Source: Methylotenera_A sp046598525 (GTDB lineage Bacteria > Pseudomonadota > Gammaproteobacteria > Burkholderiales > Methylophilaceae). From it: a DNA stretch of 64,000 nt. The DNA is taken from assembly GCA_046598525.1 (NCBI GenBank), contig JBKJIJ010000008.1:62001-126000 (forward strand), given 5' to 3'. Shown in pieces: positions 17,069-26,893 of this stretch. A program made the position numbers and the translations under genes. Under the pieces are notes generated by a model, which saw only the letters and a list, made by a program, of their open reading frames with translations, did not search any database and was not told the origin of the DNA. Each line of letters starts with the position of its first letter. Position 1 is the stretch's first letter.

Positions 17069-20000
17069 ATGTCTTACGATTCAATTTCTAGCACTTCATT
17101 TTTACCACTACGCGGCAGCCAAGCTTTATCTCCATTCCGCCTTGAAAAGCTGTACGCTGCTTTAAAGCAATCCGCTTCTAGCATTTCGCATGTTTATGCT
17201 GAATTTACCCACTTTGCATTTAGCGATGAAGCACTAAGCGATGCGCAGCAACAAACGCTTAAACAAATCCTCACTTACGGCCCGCAAGCGCAATTAGAAG
17301 AGCCTGCAGGTCAGCTATTTTTGGTGATTCCGCGCATTGGTACAATTTCACCATGGGCATCGCGTGCCACCGATATTGCGCATAATTGTGGCCTAGAAAA
17401 CGTATTGCGCATTGAGCGTGGTATTGCGTTTTACGTCACTACGGTTGATAACAAACCGTTAAGCGATGCTGAAAAAGTAGCCTTTAAAGCGGCGATTAGC
17501 GACCGCATGACGGAAACGGTTTTAAGCAATTTAAATGACGCCCAGCAATTGTTTCATAGCGCAGAGCCCAAGCCATTTAACACAGTGGATATTCTGAAAG
17601 GCGGCGCGGCGGCGTTAAATATAGCCAACAATGAAATGGGCTTGGCGCTTTCACCGGATGAAGTGGATTATTTGGTTGAAAATTTTAGCAAAATTGGCCG
17701 CAATCCGACTGATGTTGAGTTGATGATGTTTGCGCAGGCCAACTCAGAACATTGCCGCCACAAAATATTTAACGCTGATTGGGTGATTGACGGCGAGGCG
17801 CAGGATATTTCGCTTTTTGGCATGATTCGCAATACGCACAAATTGAATCCTGGCCATACTGTAGTTGCGTATTCAGACAACTCATCAATAGTTGCTGGCC
17901 AAAAAACCCAGCGTTTTTACCCAAATGCAAGCGGTGAATACAGTTTTAATAAAGATGAAATGCACTACTTAATGAAAGTAGAAACGCATAACCACCCTAC
18001 CGCAATATCTCCTTTTGCAGGCGCTGCCACTGGCGCTGGCGGTGAGATTCGCGATGAAGGTGCAACCGGTATCGGCTCAAAACCAAAAGCGGGTTTGACA
18101 GGCTTTTCAGTATCCAATCTAAATATTCCCAATTTCTCACAGCCATGGGAAAAGGCATATGGCAAACCAGGCCGTATCGCCACACCCTTACAAATTATGA
18201 CAGACGGCCCTCTTGGTGGCGCGGCTTACAACAATGAATTTGGTCGCCCTAATATTGCCGGTTATTTCCGCACTTTTGAATTAGAGTCGCTGGATTCTGA
18301 AGGCAAAGCCGAAGTGCGTGGTTACCATAAGCCGATTATGTTGGCAGGTGGCGTGGGTAATATTTCAGCCGACCATTCACACAAAAACGCGATTCCTGCT
18401 GGTGCAGCCTTAATTCAATTAGGCGGCCCTGCCATGTTAATCGGCTTGGGCGGCGGTGCGGCTTCTAGTATGGATACGGGTAGTAACACCGAAAACTTGG
18501 ATTTTGATTCAGTGCAACGCGGCAACCCAGAGTTGCAACGCCGCGCGCAAGAAGTGATTGACCGCTGCTGGCAATTGGGCGAAGCAAATCCTATTTTAAG
18601 TATTCACGACGTGGGTGCAGGTGGTATTTCAAACGCCTTCCCTGAGTTGGTGAATGACGCCAAAATGGGTGCGGTTTTTCAGTTACGCGATGTGCATAAT
18701 GAAGAACGCGGCATGTCGCCACGCGAGTTGTGGAGCAATGAATCGCAAGAGCGCTATGTGATGGCGGTTTTACAAAAAGACTTGCCAGAATTTAAAGCGC
18801 TATGCGAACGCGAACGTTGCCCATTTGCGATTGTTGGCTATGCCACTGAAGAGCGCCATTTAACCGTGGCAGATAGCCATTTTGACAATAAACCTGTTGA
18901 TATGGATTTGTCCGTATTATTAGGCAAGCCGCCTAAAATGACGCGCGATGTAAAAAGCGTGGCTAAAAAATTAAGTGCTTTTGATACGCAAAAAATTGAT
19001 TTAAAAGACGCTGTAGCCCGTGTATTAAGGCTGCCAGGCGTAGCGGATAAAACGTTTTTAATTACCATTGGCGACCGCACGGTGACTGGCTTAATCGCAC
19101 GCGACCAGTTTGTGGGCCCCTGGCAAATTCCGGTGAGCGATGTGGCGGTTACCTTAGCGGGTTACGAAACTAATGAAGGTGAAGCGTTTGCTATTGGCGA
19201 ACGCGCACCAATCGCATTGATTGACGCGCCTGCCTCTGGCCGCATGGCGATTGGCGAGGCGATTACCAATATTGCCGCTGCTAAAATTAATGACCTTAGT
19301 AATTTAAAATTATCTGCCAACTGGATGGCGCCTGCTGGCCATGCAGGTGAAGATGCGGCACTTTTTGCCACGGTGAAAGCGGTTGGTATGGAGTTATGTC
19401 CAGCACTTGGCATTAGCATTCCAGTGGGTAAAGATTCGATGAGTATGAAGACGGTGTGGGAAGATAATGACACCAAAAAAGCGGTGACTTCACCTATTTC
19501 ATTGGTGGTGACTGCTTTTGCTAATACAACAGATGCGCGAAAAACGTTAACGCCGCAATTACGGACTGATTTGGGTGAGTCAAAATTAATTTTGATTGAT
19601 TTAGGTAACGGCAAAAACCGCATGGGCGGCGGCAGCTTGGCGCAAGTGTATGGTCAATTGGGCGATACAGCGCCTGATGTAGATAATCCTGCGCAATTAA
19701 AAGCATTTTTCGCGGCCATTCAGCAATTAAATGCTGAAAACAAATTGCTGGCTTACCATGACCGCAGTGATGGCGGCTTATTTTCAACCTTAACCGAAAT
19801 GGCATTTGCTGGTCATTGCGGCTTACAAGTAGATATTTCAAGCTTAAGCGGTGATGCAGCAAGCGTATTGTTTAATGAAGAATTAGGTGCGGTGATTCAA
19901 GTACGCTCATCAGACGCTGATGCCATTTTAGCTCAACTCAAATCTGTCAGCGCGCATTTAATTGGTTCTGTAAGCACTCAAAACCAAATCAATATTACGC

Positions 20001-20995
20001 AAAATGGCCAAATAGTTTTTGCAGATAGCCGTGTAAACCTACATCGTATGTGGTCTGAAACCACTTATCACATGCAGAGCCTGCGTGATAATCCAGTGTG
20101 TGCACAGCAAGAATATGACCGCATACTAAACGAAGCCGATACTGGTTTGCATGCGAACTTAACATTTGATATTAACGACAATATTGCTGCCCCTTACATC
20201 AACACTGGCGCACGCCCAAAAATGGCTATTTTGCGTGAGCAAGGCGTAAACGGCCAAGTGGAAATGGCGGCAGCGTTTGACCGCGCAGGTTTTAGCAGTG
20301 TCGATGTCCACATGAGTGACGTGATTAGTGGCCGTGTATCACTAAAAGACTTTGCCGGCTTAGTGGCTTGCGGTGGATTTAGCTATGGCGATGTGCTGGG
20401 CGCGGGCGAAGGTTGGGCGAAATCGATTTTATTTAATAGCCGCGCTAATGATGAATTTAGTGCGTTTTTTAATCGCACCGATTCATTTGCGTTAGGCGTT
20501 TGCAACGGTTGCCAAATGATGAGCAACTTGCATAGCATTATTCCGGGCAGTGAAAATTGGCCGCATTTTGTTAAAAATAAATCGGAGCAATTTGAAGCGC
20601 GCGTGGCGATGGTAGAAGTGTTAGAGTCACCTTCAATCTTCTTTAACGGCATGGCTGGCAGCCGCATGCCGATTGCGGTTGCGCATGGCGAAGGCTTTGC
20701 GGAATTTTCTGGCGCAAGCGCTGTCAATAAAGTGCTAGAAAATAAATTGGTGACGATGCGCTTTATAGAGAATGTAAATAGCAAGTCAACGCCAACTGAA
20801 ACATACCCGTTTAATCCTAACGGTTCGCCGCTTGGAATAACGGGTTTAACTACCCCAGATGGACGTTTTAGTATTATGATGCCACATCCTGAACGGGTAT
20901 TTAGAGCGGTACAGCACTCATGGCGCCCAGATGATTGGCAAGAAGACGCGCCTTGGATGCGGATGTTCCGCAATGCAAGAAAAATCATTGCTTAA
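17069..20995 (+). CDS. purL: Phosphoribosylformylglycinamidine synthase, single-chain
   Basis: PurL makes FGAM from FGAR, glutamine and ATP, the fourth step of purine synthesis. The 1308-residue protein is the large single-chain form of Proteobacteria: N-terminal PurS-like domain (about 1-160), linker with QANSEHCRHKIFNA near 222, two FGAM synthetase halves (KVETHNHPT near 305) and a C-terminal class I glutamine amidotransferase. Its nucleophile is Cys1145 in GVCNGCQMM and its histidine is in MMPHPERVFR. The N-terminal LRGSQALSPFR motif supports the start, although no ribosome site is visible. The following ankyrin gene starts 58 bases after the stop. Confidence 0.96.
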   Translation: MSYDSISSTSFLPLRGSQALSPFRLEKLYAALKQSASSISHVYAEFTHFAFSDEALSDAQQQTLKQILTYGPQAQLEEPAGQLFLVIPRIGTISPWASRATDIAHNCGLENVLRIERGIAFYVTTVDNKPLSDAEKVAFKAAISDRMTETVLSNLNDAQQLFHSAEPKPFNTVDILKGGAAALNIANNEMGLALSPDEVDYLVENFSKIGRNPTDVELMMFAQANSEHCRHKIFNADWVIDGEAQDISLFGMIRNTHKLNPGHTVVAYSDNSSIVAGQKTQRFYPNASGEYSFNKDEMHYLMKVETHNHPTAISPFAGAATGAGGEIRDEGATGIGSKPKAGLTGFSVSNLNIPNFSQPWEKAYGKPGRIATPLQIMTDGPLGGAAYNNEFGRPNIAGYFRTFELESLDSEGKAEVRGYHKPIMLAGGVGNISADHSHKNAIPAGAALIQLGGPAMLIGLGGGAASSMDTGSNTENLDFDSVQRGNPELQRRAQEVIDRCWQLGEANPILSIHDVGAGGISNAFPELVNDAKMGAVFQLRDVHNEERGMSPRELWSNESQERYVMAVLQKDLPEFKALCERERCPFAIVGYATEERHLTVADSHFDNKPVDMDLSVLLGKPPKMTRDVKSVAKKLSAFDTQKIDLKDAVARVLRLPGVADKTFLITIGDRTVTGLIARDQFVGPWQIPVSDVAVTLAGYETNEGEAFAIGERAPIALIDAPASGRMAIGEAITNIAAAKINDLSNLKLSANWMAPAGHAGEDAALFATVKAVGMELCPALGISIPVGKDSMSMKTVWEDNDTKKAVTSPISLVVTAFANTTDARKTLTPQLRTDLGESKLILIDLGNGKNRMGGGSLAQVYGQLGDTAPDVDNPAQLKAFFAAIQQLNAENKLLAYHDRSDGGLFSTLTEMAFAGHCGLQVDISSLSGDAASVLFNEELGAVIQVRSSDADAILAQLKSVSAHLIGSVSTQNQINITQNGQIVFADSRVNLHRMWSETTYHMQSLRDNPVCAQQEYDRILNEADTGLHANLTFDINDNIAAPYINTGARPKMAILREQGVNGQVEMAAAFDRAGFSSVDVHMSDVISGRVSLKDFAGLVACGGFSYGDVLGAGEGWAKSILFNSRANDEFSAFFNRTDSFALGVCNGCQMMSNLHSIIPGSENWPHFVKNKSEQFEARVAMVEVLESPSIFFNGMAGSRMPIAVAHGEGFAEFSGASAVNKVLENKLVTMRFIENVNSKSTPTETYPFNPNGSPLGITGLTTPDGRFSIMMPHPERVFRAVQHSWRPDDWQEDAPWMRMFRNARKIIA

Positions 20996-21053
20996 GTTGG
21001 CATTATGCCAAGCACGCACTTTATTAAAAACGACAAGGTTGGAGAAAAATAGA

Positions 21054-21548
21054 ATGAAATTATTAAAAGCACTTTTTACAGTTTTGGCTTTAAGTTTATC
21101 AATGCACGCGTTTGCAATGACAGATGATGAATCTGTTGAATTTACTGATGCCGTTGGCAAAGGCGACATGAAAATTGTCAAAAGATACGTGGCAAATGAT
21201 GCCAAGGTAGTGAATGAAAAATTCTTTGCTTGGACGCCAGTGCAAATGGCAGCTACTAAAGGTCAATTTGAAATGGTGAAATACTTAGTTGAAAAAGGTG
21301 CTGATAAAGATTACGTGCACCCAATTACTAAAATGACAGCGTTTCATTTAGCCGCTTTTGATAACCATGCCAACATTGTTAAATACCTTGCCGAAAAAGG
21401 TGCTGACATTAATAAAAAAATGAAAGCCGATATTTCTATTGTTCGCGTAATGAAAGATGAAGGCGAGCGCGGTGCTGATATGGTTAAATTGTTAACATCA
21501 CTTGGTGTTAAAGACGATGGTTGCCTTGAAGAAAAATGTTTTGAATAA
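21054..21548 (+). CDS. Exported ankyrin-repeat protein (small)
   Basis: The ATG at 21054 is chosen because it begins a Sec signal peptide (about residues 1-21, ending SMHAFA) and has GGAG 9 bases upstream; the open frame continues backwards into purL without meaning. The 164-residue product carries about three ankyrin repeats (about 45-145, with TPVQMAATKGQFEMVKYL and FHLAAFDNHANIVKYL). It should be a periplasmic protein-protein interaction module. Two cysteines near the end (GCLEEKC) could form a disulfide. The partner is unknown. Confidence 0.8.
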   Translation: MKLLKALFTVLALSLSMHAFAMTDDESVEFTDAVGKGDMKIVKRYVANDAKVVNEKFFAWTPVQMAATKGQFEMVKYLVEKGADKDYVHPITKMTAFHLAAFDNHANIVKYLAEKGADINKKMKADISIVRVMKDEGERGADMVKLLTSLGVKDDGCLEEKCFE

Positions 21549-21652
21549 TATGTTACCGAATCATTAAAAATGCATTGCGCAGTAACTAAAGTCACAGCGC
21601 AATCTATTTAATATGATTAAAATAGTGTTTTTATTTCCATAACAAACACTAA

Positions 21653-22060
21653 ATGATGAGCAAAACATTCGTTTCAAAGAATTTATTGTTAAGTGTCACT
21701 TTAAGCGTCACCCTAATATCCTCATTTGGATTGCCTATTTTAGGCAAAGCCAGTGAGGATATTGCTTTTTCGGCGTCCAGTTTACATATGCGCACACTTG
21801 CGGCATCATGCGCCGCTTGCCATGGTAGCAACGGTAACGCCTTAGCTGGCAATGCCGTATTAGCTGGCATGGATAAAAGCTATTTTATTACCCAAATGTT
21901 GGCTTTTAAAAATGGTGATAAGCCCGCCACGGTTATGCACAGACATGCCAAAGGTTTACAGGTGGATGAAATTAACGAATTAGCCGCCTATTTTGCTGCG
22001 CAGAAAAAAGTGCCCTCCATAAGCCCACCATCGCAACGCTTAAAGGTTAATCATGACTAA
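21653..22060 (+). CDS. Monohaem cytochrome c, probable partner of the FCSD-like flavoprotein
   Basis: A 135-residue exported class I-type cytochrome. After a hydrophobic signal region (about 10-32) a single haem motif CAACH is at residues 53-57, and the methionine in VMHRHAKGL (about 94) is the likely axial ligand. It overlaps the next gene by 8 bases, which ties it to the flavoprotein. In flavocytochrome c sulfide dehydrogenases a cytochrome subunit (FccA) takes electrons from the flavin subunit, so that role is inferred. It is monohaem like the Chlorobium type, not dihaem like Allochromatium. Confidence 0.8.
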   Translation: MMSKTFVSKNLLLSVTLSVTLISSFGLPILGKASEDIAFSASSLHMRTLAASCAACHGSNGNALAGNAVLAGMDKSYFITQMLAFKNGDKPATVMHRHAKGLQVDEINELAAYFAAQKKVPSISPPSQRLKVNHD

Positions 22061-23360
22061 AGCAAAATCGATTAACGCAGCAAACAGTAGCCGCCGCCAG
22101 TTTATTAAAACAATTGGCGCAAGTGGCTTATTGCTATCTAGCTATTCCTTATTAAGTGCTTGTGCCAGTAATACCAAAAAATCGGCTCTTGGGCGTGTGG
22201 TGGTGATTGGCGGCGGCTATGCAGGCGCAACTGCTGCCAAATATATTCGCCTTTGGAGCGCAAATAGTATTGATGTAGTGGTGATTGAAAAATCCAATCA
22301 ATTTGTATCGTGCCCGCTCAGTAATTTAGTGCTTGGTGGTAGCAAAAACATTAACGACCTTACGTTTGCTTACGATTTAGCCAAAAAAAATCACGGCGTG
22401 CAGTGGATTAATGATGAAGTAACCGCGATTGATGCCGCCAATAAAAAAGTCAGCATGAAGCGCGGCGAAATTAATTTTGATCGCTTAATAATCGCGCCAG
22501 GCATCGATTTTATCTATGAGTCACTGCCCAATTTGCAATCAACTGCTGCACAACAAGTTATTCCACACGCATGGAAAGCCGGCTGGCAAACGGTTAATTT
22601 GCGCGCGCAATTAGAAAGCATGCCTGATGGTGGCGTGTTTGTGATGAATGTGCCCAAAGCGCCCTACCGTTGCCCACCCGGCCCTTATGAACGCGCTTGC
22701 CAAGTGGCCAGTTACTTTAAAAAACACAAGCCTAAAAGCAAAGTAATTGTGCTGGATGCCAACCCAGAAATCACCTCTAAAAAGGGTTTATTTACCAAAG
22801 TTTTTAATGAGATGTACGCGGGCACTATTGATTACCGCCCTAATAATGTGGTGCTAGAAGTAGACATTAAAACCAAAACGGTGAAAACCGATTTTGAAAC
22901 GGTGTCTGCCAATGTGCTCAATATTATTCCGCCGCAACGCGCAGGCAAACCTGCGCAAATGCTGGGCTTAAACAATATTGATAAACGCTGGTGCGAAGTG
23001 GATTTTTTAACGTATGAATCTAAATTAGCGCCCAATATTCATGTAATTGGCGATTCAGTTTCGGCCGCGCTGCCAAAATCGGCACATATGGCCACCAGCC
23101 AAGCGCGCATTTGCGCTAGCGCCATTGTTGAGCTAATGCAGCAGCGCGTGCCTGACCAAAGCCCTGTTTTTGCCAACACTTGCTACAGCTATGTGGATGA
23201 CAAACAAGCCATGCATGTGGCTAATGTGTACCGCTATGATGAAACAAAAAAAATCATGGTATCTGCGGAAGGCGGTGGCGTTTCGCTTAAACCATCTGAG
23301 CTTGAAGGCCAATACGCCAGCGCATGGGCCACCAATATTTGGTCAGATGTGTTAACTTAA
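22053..23360 (+). CDS. Flavocytochrome c sulfide dehydrogenase-like flavoprotein (FccB/SoxF type)
   Basis: A 435-residue exported FAD protein. A twin-arginine motif SRRQFIK (Arg14-Arg15) is followed by a hydrophobic stretch ending in a lipobox-like LLSAC (Cys37), so it may be a Tat-exported lipoprotein. The FAD-binding VVVIGGGYAGATAA is near 48. The two redox cysteines of the FCSD family appear conserved: one in YRCPPGPYERAC (about 208) and one in KRWCEVD (about 313), the latter just before the HVIGD flavin motif. The family oxidises sulfide or other sulfur compounds and passes electrons to cytochrome c. AAGG before the ATG is a good ribosome site. Sulfide as substrate is inferred from family only. 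Confidence 0.82.
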   Translation: MTKAKSINAANSSRRQFIKTIGASGLLLSSYSLLSACASNTKKSALGRVVVIGGGYAGATAAKYIRLWSANSIDVVVIEKSNQFVSCPLSNLVLGGSKNINDLTFAYDLAKKNHGVQWINDEVTAIDAANKKVSMKRGEINFDRLIIAPGIDFIYESLPNLQSTAAQQVIPHAWKAGWQTVNLRAQLESMPDGGVFVMNVPKAPYRCPPGPYERACQVASYFKKHKPKSKVIVLDANPEITSKKGLFTKVFNEMYAGTIDYRPNNVVLEVDIKTKTVKTDFETVSANVLNIIPPQRAGKPAQMLGLNNIDKRWCEVDFLTYESKLAPNIHVIGDSVSAALPKSAHMATSQARICASAIVELMQQRVPDQSPVFANTCYSYVDDKQAMHVANVYRYDETKKIMVSAEGGGVSLKPSELEGQYASAWATNIWSDVLT

Positions 23361-23391
23361 TCCCTTCAATCAAACTTTCAGAATCCATCCA

Positions 23392-24606
23392 ATGCTTAGT
23401 GCTTTTTTTCATCAAATTGGTCTATACCTTAAAATGGGCTTATGCCAGCTAGCTAGCGTTGGCTGCGCGTATGGCGCACAATCGATTGATCCGCCCAGCC
23501 AACTTGGCCTTAATTTGCCGCCGGGTTTTGAAATAAGTGTGTTTGCAAAATTAGCCGATAAATATGGTCAGCCGCGCATGATGGCACTGGATAAACAGGG
23601 CCAATTATTTGTGGCTTTAGGCTCATCTAACCAAGTGCTAATGCTGCCAGATGCCAATAAAGACGGCATTGCTGAAATACCAGTTGTGGTTGCAAATAAC
23701 CTAAATGCCCCAAATGGCGTGGTTTTTGTGCAGAATGATTTGCTGATTGCAAACCAAGATTCTGTTGTTAAATTAACGCAAAAAAATGGTGTTTGGTCTG
23801 CGCCACAGCCGTTTATTAGCAATGTAGCTTATGGCCACCACACCGTTAAAACCATTAAATTAGGGCCAGATAATCACTTGTATATCAATATTGGCTCTAG
23901 CTGCAATGTGTGTGTGGAAGAAAACGCTACGCGCGCTACCATTCAACGCTACACAGTAGAAGGCAAGCCAGCAGGCAGCTTGGTGACATTGGGCAGACAT
24001 GCGCCAGACCCCACATGGGCAAAGGGTTTGCGCAATAGTCAAAGCTTTGCTTGGCACCCTAAAACGGGCGCTATGTTTGCCACCAATAATGGCTCTGATA
24101 TGCGTTCTAGCACCAAAGACGGCAAAGTAAACGACGAAATTCCGCCTGAACATTTAAATAAAATTGAGGCAGGTAAGCATTACGGATGGCCTTATTGTTG
24201 GGGCGAGGCAGGCAATACTAAAACCATGATTCAAGACCCTAATTTTGTAGGGCCAGATAATTTCTGCCAAACCGCAACGCCGCCTGCTATTACGTTTATT
24301 TCGCACTCCACCCCAATTGGCATTAGCTTTTTAGATAAAACCAATTGGCCTGCTGACTATAAAAATGATGCGATTGTGGCTTTGCATGGCTCATGGAATC
24401 GCCAAAACCCAAGCGGCTACAAATTGGTGCGCGTTAAATTTAATGGTGATAACCCGATTGAAGTAAGCGATTTTGCCACTGGCTGGTTGAGCGAAAATCG
24501 CGTTTGGGGCCGGCCAGCCGACGTTATCGTTGGCGCTGATGGCGCCTTGTATGTATCAGACGACCGTGCGGGTTATATTTACCGCATTAACTATAAACAA
24601 CACTAA
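23392..24606 (+). CDS. PQQ-dependent sugar dehydrogenase-fold beta-propeller (sorbosone dehydrogenase family)
   Basis: A 404-residue exported six-bladed propeller of the soluble glucose/sorbosone dehydrogenase family. The N-terminal 30 residues are hydrophobic and end CAYGAQS. The GSSCNVCVEE loop, GLRNSQSFAWHP and YGWPYCWGEAG segments match the family, and HGSWNR is near residue 340. Members may use pyrroloquinoline quinone to oxidise sugars or aldehydes, but many have no known substrate. The two close cysteines (SSCNVC) suggest a disulfide. It lies 31 bases after the flavoprotein, probably in the same operon. Confidence 0.8.
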   Translation: MLSAFFHQIGLYLKMGLCQLASVGCAYGAQSIDPPSQLGLNLPPGFEISVFAKLADKYGQPRMMALDKQGQLFVALGSSNQVLMLPDANKDGIAEIPVVVANNLNAPNGVVFVQNDLLIANQDSVVKLTQKNGVWSAPQPFISNVAYGHHTVKTIKLGPDNHLYINIGSSCNVCVEENATRATIQRYTVEGKPAGSLVTLGRHAPDPTWAKGLRNSQSFAWHPKTGAMFATNNGSDMRSSTKDGKVNDEIPPEHLNKIEAGKHYGWPYCWGEAGNTKTMIQDPNFVGPDNFCQTATPPAITFISHSTPIGISFLDKTNWPADYKNDAIVALHGSWNRQNPSGYKLVRVKFNGDNPIEVSDFATGWLSENRVWGRPADVIVGADGALYVSDDRAGYIYRINYKQH

Positions 24607-24627
24607 ACATTGAATGATAAAACACGC

Positions 24628-25227
24628 ATGATTAAAAATCGCTTATTACTAATGGCAGCTTGCTTTATGGCCAGCGCAATGTTAAACAACGTGGCACTGG
24701 CCCAAAGTGCCAAGCTGCCGGGCAATATTGCCGTGCATATTGCCAAATTGCACTATGAACACCCTGTGCGATTGCTGCACCCGTATTTAGATGTATGGCA
24801 TATGAAGGGCCCGCTGGCTGAAAAAGCCGCATTAAAAGCGCTTGAAAAGCGTTTTGCCAATGTAAATTTATGCGCCAAGGGTGAAAACACCAATGTGGTG
24901 GTTTTGTTAGAGCCGCATATGTTTTACAACGCGCAATTGCGGGTTTTTCATGGCGAAATAATTGCCAGAGTATTTAAAAACGGCGCTGCAGCCGATTTAG
25001 AAATGCCGATTGTGAGCGTTAAAAAACAAGCGCAACAAAATGGTGATTTGGGCATTAAGCCTGAATTTTATATGGAAAAAGCCTATGCCAAAGCCATGGA
25101 TAAAGTCATTAAAAAGTTAGAAGTGGATAAGACTTTTTTAGCCGCAATTGATACCCCTGCAAATGGCAGCGCAACCAATTTATGCGCGGCATTAGACGAT
25201 TTGCCGCTTAGCAAAATTTACTACTAA
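24628..25227 (+). CDS. Exported protein of unknown function
   Basis: The start is ATG 24628, which begins a good signal peptide (residues 1-26, ending VALAQ); an upstream in-frame TTG at 24610 would only add six polar residues. The 199-residue product is not recognised. It has a HYEHPVRLLHPYLDVWHMKG segment near 40 (quoted within the limit), a cysteine at about 84 and one near the C-terminus, and repeated lysine-rich helices. No catalytic motif is seen. Position between two propeller proteins suggests a shared periplasmic task. Confidence 0.7.
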   Translation: MIKNRLLLMAACFMASAMLNNVALAQSAKLPGNIAVHIAKLHYEHPVRLLHPYLDVWHMKGPLAEKAALKALEKRFANVNLCAKGENTNVVVLLEPHMFYNAQLRVFHGEIIARVFKNGAAADLEMPIVSVKKQAQQNGDLGIKPEFYMEKAYAKAMDKVIKKLEVDKTFLAAIDTPANGSATNLCAALDDLPLSKIYY

Positions 25228-25259
25228 TTAAAACGTACTATTCAACAAAGGTTATAAAC

Positions 25260-26096
25260 ATGAAAAAAACACTATTCGCGTTGGCTTTACTGCAAGCATT
25301 TAGCGTGCACGCCAAAGAGCCAGTTCCTACCAAAATTACAGGGCTAAAAACACCAGAATCGGTGGTGCAAGCTAAAGATGGCAGCATTTATATTTCTGAA
25401 ATTGTAGAGTTTGGTAAAGATGGCGACGGCCAAATTAGCAAAGTGGACAAAAAAGGCAATGTAACCGTGTTTGCAAAAGGCATGGATGACCCAAAAGGTT
25501 TGGCCATAATTGGCGAAAAACTATACGTGGCGGATAAAAACCGTGTGCTAGAAGTGAGCAAAGACGGCTCTTGGCAGGTGTATGGCGCGCAAATGGCGTT
25601 CCCTAGTACGCCAGTATTTTTAAATGATATTGCAACCGATAAATTAGGTAATTTATACGTAAGCGACAGCGGCGATTTAAAATCAGGCGGTCAAATTTAT
25701 AAAATCGCCAAAGGCGGCGCACCAATTACAGTGGTTGTGGATAGCAAAAATCCGGATATTTTGGCGCCAAATGGTTTGTTATTTGAAGGCCGTAATAACT
25801 TATTATCGGTTGATTTTGAATCTGGCATTTTATACCGCGTGAATTTAAGCACAGGCGCCACCACAAAAGTCGCGACAGGTTTTGGCGGCGGTGACGGTTT
25901 AGTTAAAACCAAAGCAGGAAAAATCATTATCAGCGATTGGAAAACGGGCAAGATTAGTGAACTGGTAGCAGGCAAAGCGCGCTTAATGAAAGATGGCTAC
26001 CAAGCAGCCGCCGACATTGCCTTAACAAACGATGGCAAATATTTAATGGTGCCCGATATGAAAGCAGGCGAATTAGATTTTGTTGAAATTAAATAA
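25260..26096 (+). CDS. Exported SMP-30/gluconolactonase-like beta-propeller protein
   Basis: A 278-residue protein with a clear Sec signal (1-18, ending SVHA) and six repeating four-strand units such as GLAIIGEKLYVADKN and DIATDKLGNLYVSDS, typical of NHL/SMP-30 propellers. These often bind divalent metal and act as lactonases or sugar/organophosphate hydrolases; no specific active site could be assigned. AAGG stands 9 bases before the ATG. It follows the unknown exported gene by 32 bases and is followed after 2 bases by the DUF455 gene. Confidence 0.78.
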   Translation: MKKTLFALALLQAFSVHAKEPVPTKITGLKTPESVVQAKDGSIYISEIVEFGKDGDGQISKVDKKGNVTVFAKGMDDPKGLAIIGEKLYVADKNRVLEVSKDGSWQVYGAQMAFPSTPVFLNDIATDKLGNLYVSDSGDLKSGGQIYKIAKGGAPITVVVDSKNPDILAPNGLLFEGRNNLLSVDFESGILYRVNLSTGATTKVATGFGGGDGLVKTKAGKIIISDWKTGKISELVAGKARLMKDGYQAAADIALTNDGKYLMVPDMKAGELDFVEIK

Positions 26097-26098
26097 TC

Positions 26099-26893
26099 TT
26101 GTTAGCAGACAATATTGAATGTCGCAAAGCCGCGCTGGATTGGCTTTGCGAAACCAATGCCAGCACTAAAGCGGCTGGTGTATTCGCTTTAGGCCAAAAT
26201 TCATCTGTTTTTGTCGATTGTGCTGCTCAATTAACAGCAACTTCTGCCATTCCAGGCCGCCCGATTAAGCCAGAATTAGTTGGGCCGCTAGCATTACCAA
26301 AACGCTCTATGCGTACCATTGATGGCCGCGCTGCATTGATTCACGCGCTGGCACATATTGAATTTAATGCCATAAATTTGGCGCTGGATGCGATTTGGCG
26401 CTTTGCCGATATGCCAGAAAACTACTACCGCGATTGGTTAAAAGTCGCCGCTGAAGAGGCCTATCATTTCTCACTTTTAAATGCGCATTTGCAATCAATT
26501 GGCTATGAATACGGCAGTTTTGCTGGCCATGATAGCTTATGGGAAATGGTCGACAGAACGAAAGACGATGTGCTGGCGCGCATGGCTTTAGTGCCGCGCA
26601 CCATGGAAGCGCGCGGTTTAGACGCATCGCCGCAGTTGCATAATAAATTCGTTCAGATTGGTGACTTAAAAATGGGCGAAATTTTAACCACTATTTTGCG
26701 CGATGAAATAGGCCATGTGGCGATTGGTAATATTTGGTTTAATTGGCTTTGCCAACAACGCCAATTAGATCCCATTTCCACGTTTGAATTGCTACGCCAA
26801 CAATATAGCGCCCCAAAATTACGCCCGCCGTTTAATATGGAAGCTAGGCGCCAAGCTGGCTTTAGTGAAGCGGAATTGGCGTTATTAAATTAA
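26099..26893 (+). CDS. DUF455 ferritin-like protein
   Basis: A 264-residue cytoplasmic protein of the DUF455 family (ferritin-like four-helix bundle). Candidate di-metal ligands are the glutamate in AHIEFNAI (about 92), EEAYHF (about 119-124), and DEIGHVAIG (about 202-210). The start must be the TTG at 26099, because the only codons before it back to an in-frame stop are ATA and ATC. It has no signal peptide, unlike its upstream neighbours. Function is unknown; related proteins are suspected oxygenases. The last 4 bases overlap serB on the other strand. Confidence 0.82.
   Translation: MLADNIECRKAALDWLCETNASTKAAGVFALGQNSSVFVDCAAQLTATSAIPGRPIKPELVGPLALPKRSMRTIDGRAALIHALAHIEFNAINLALDAIWRFADMPENYYRDWLKVAAEEAYHFSLLNAHLQSIGYEYGSFAGHDSLWEMVDRTKDDVLARMALVPRTMEARGLDASPQLHNKFVQIGDLKMGEILTTILRDEIGHVAIGNIWFNWLCQQRQLDPISTFELLRQQYSAPKLRPPFNMEARRQAGFSEAELALLN

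Noticed and set aside
19162..19862. Long antisense open frames in purL
   Set aside because: purL is an intact, conserved gene on the plus strand; antisense frames are caused by its codon bias.
20931..21053. Start of the first ankyrin protein inside purL
   Set aside because: The signal peptide and a GGAG ribosome site both point to ATG 21054; the upstream part only overlaps the purL end in another frame.
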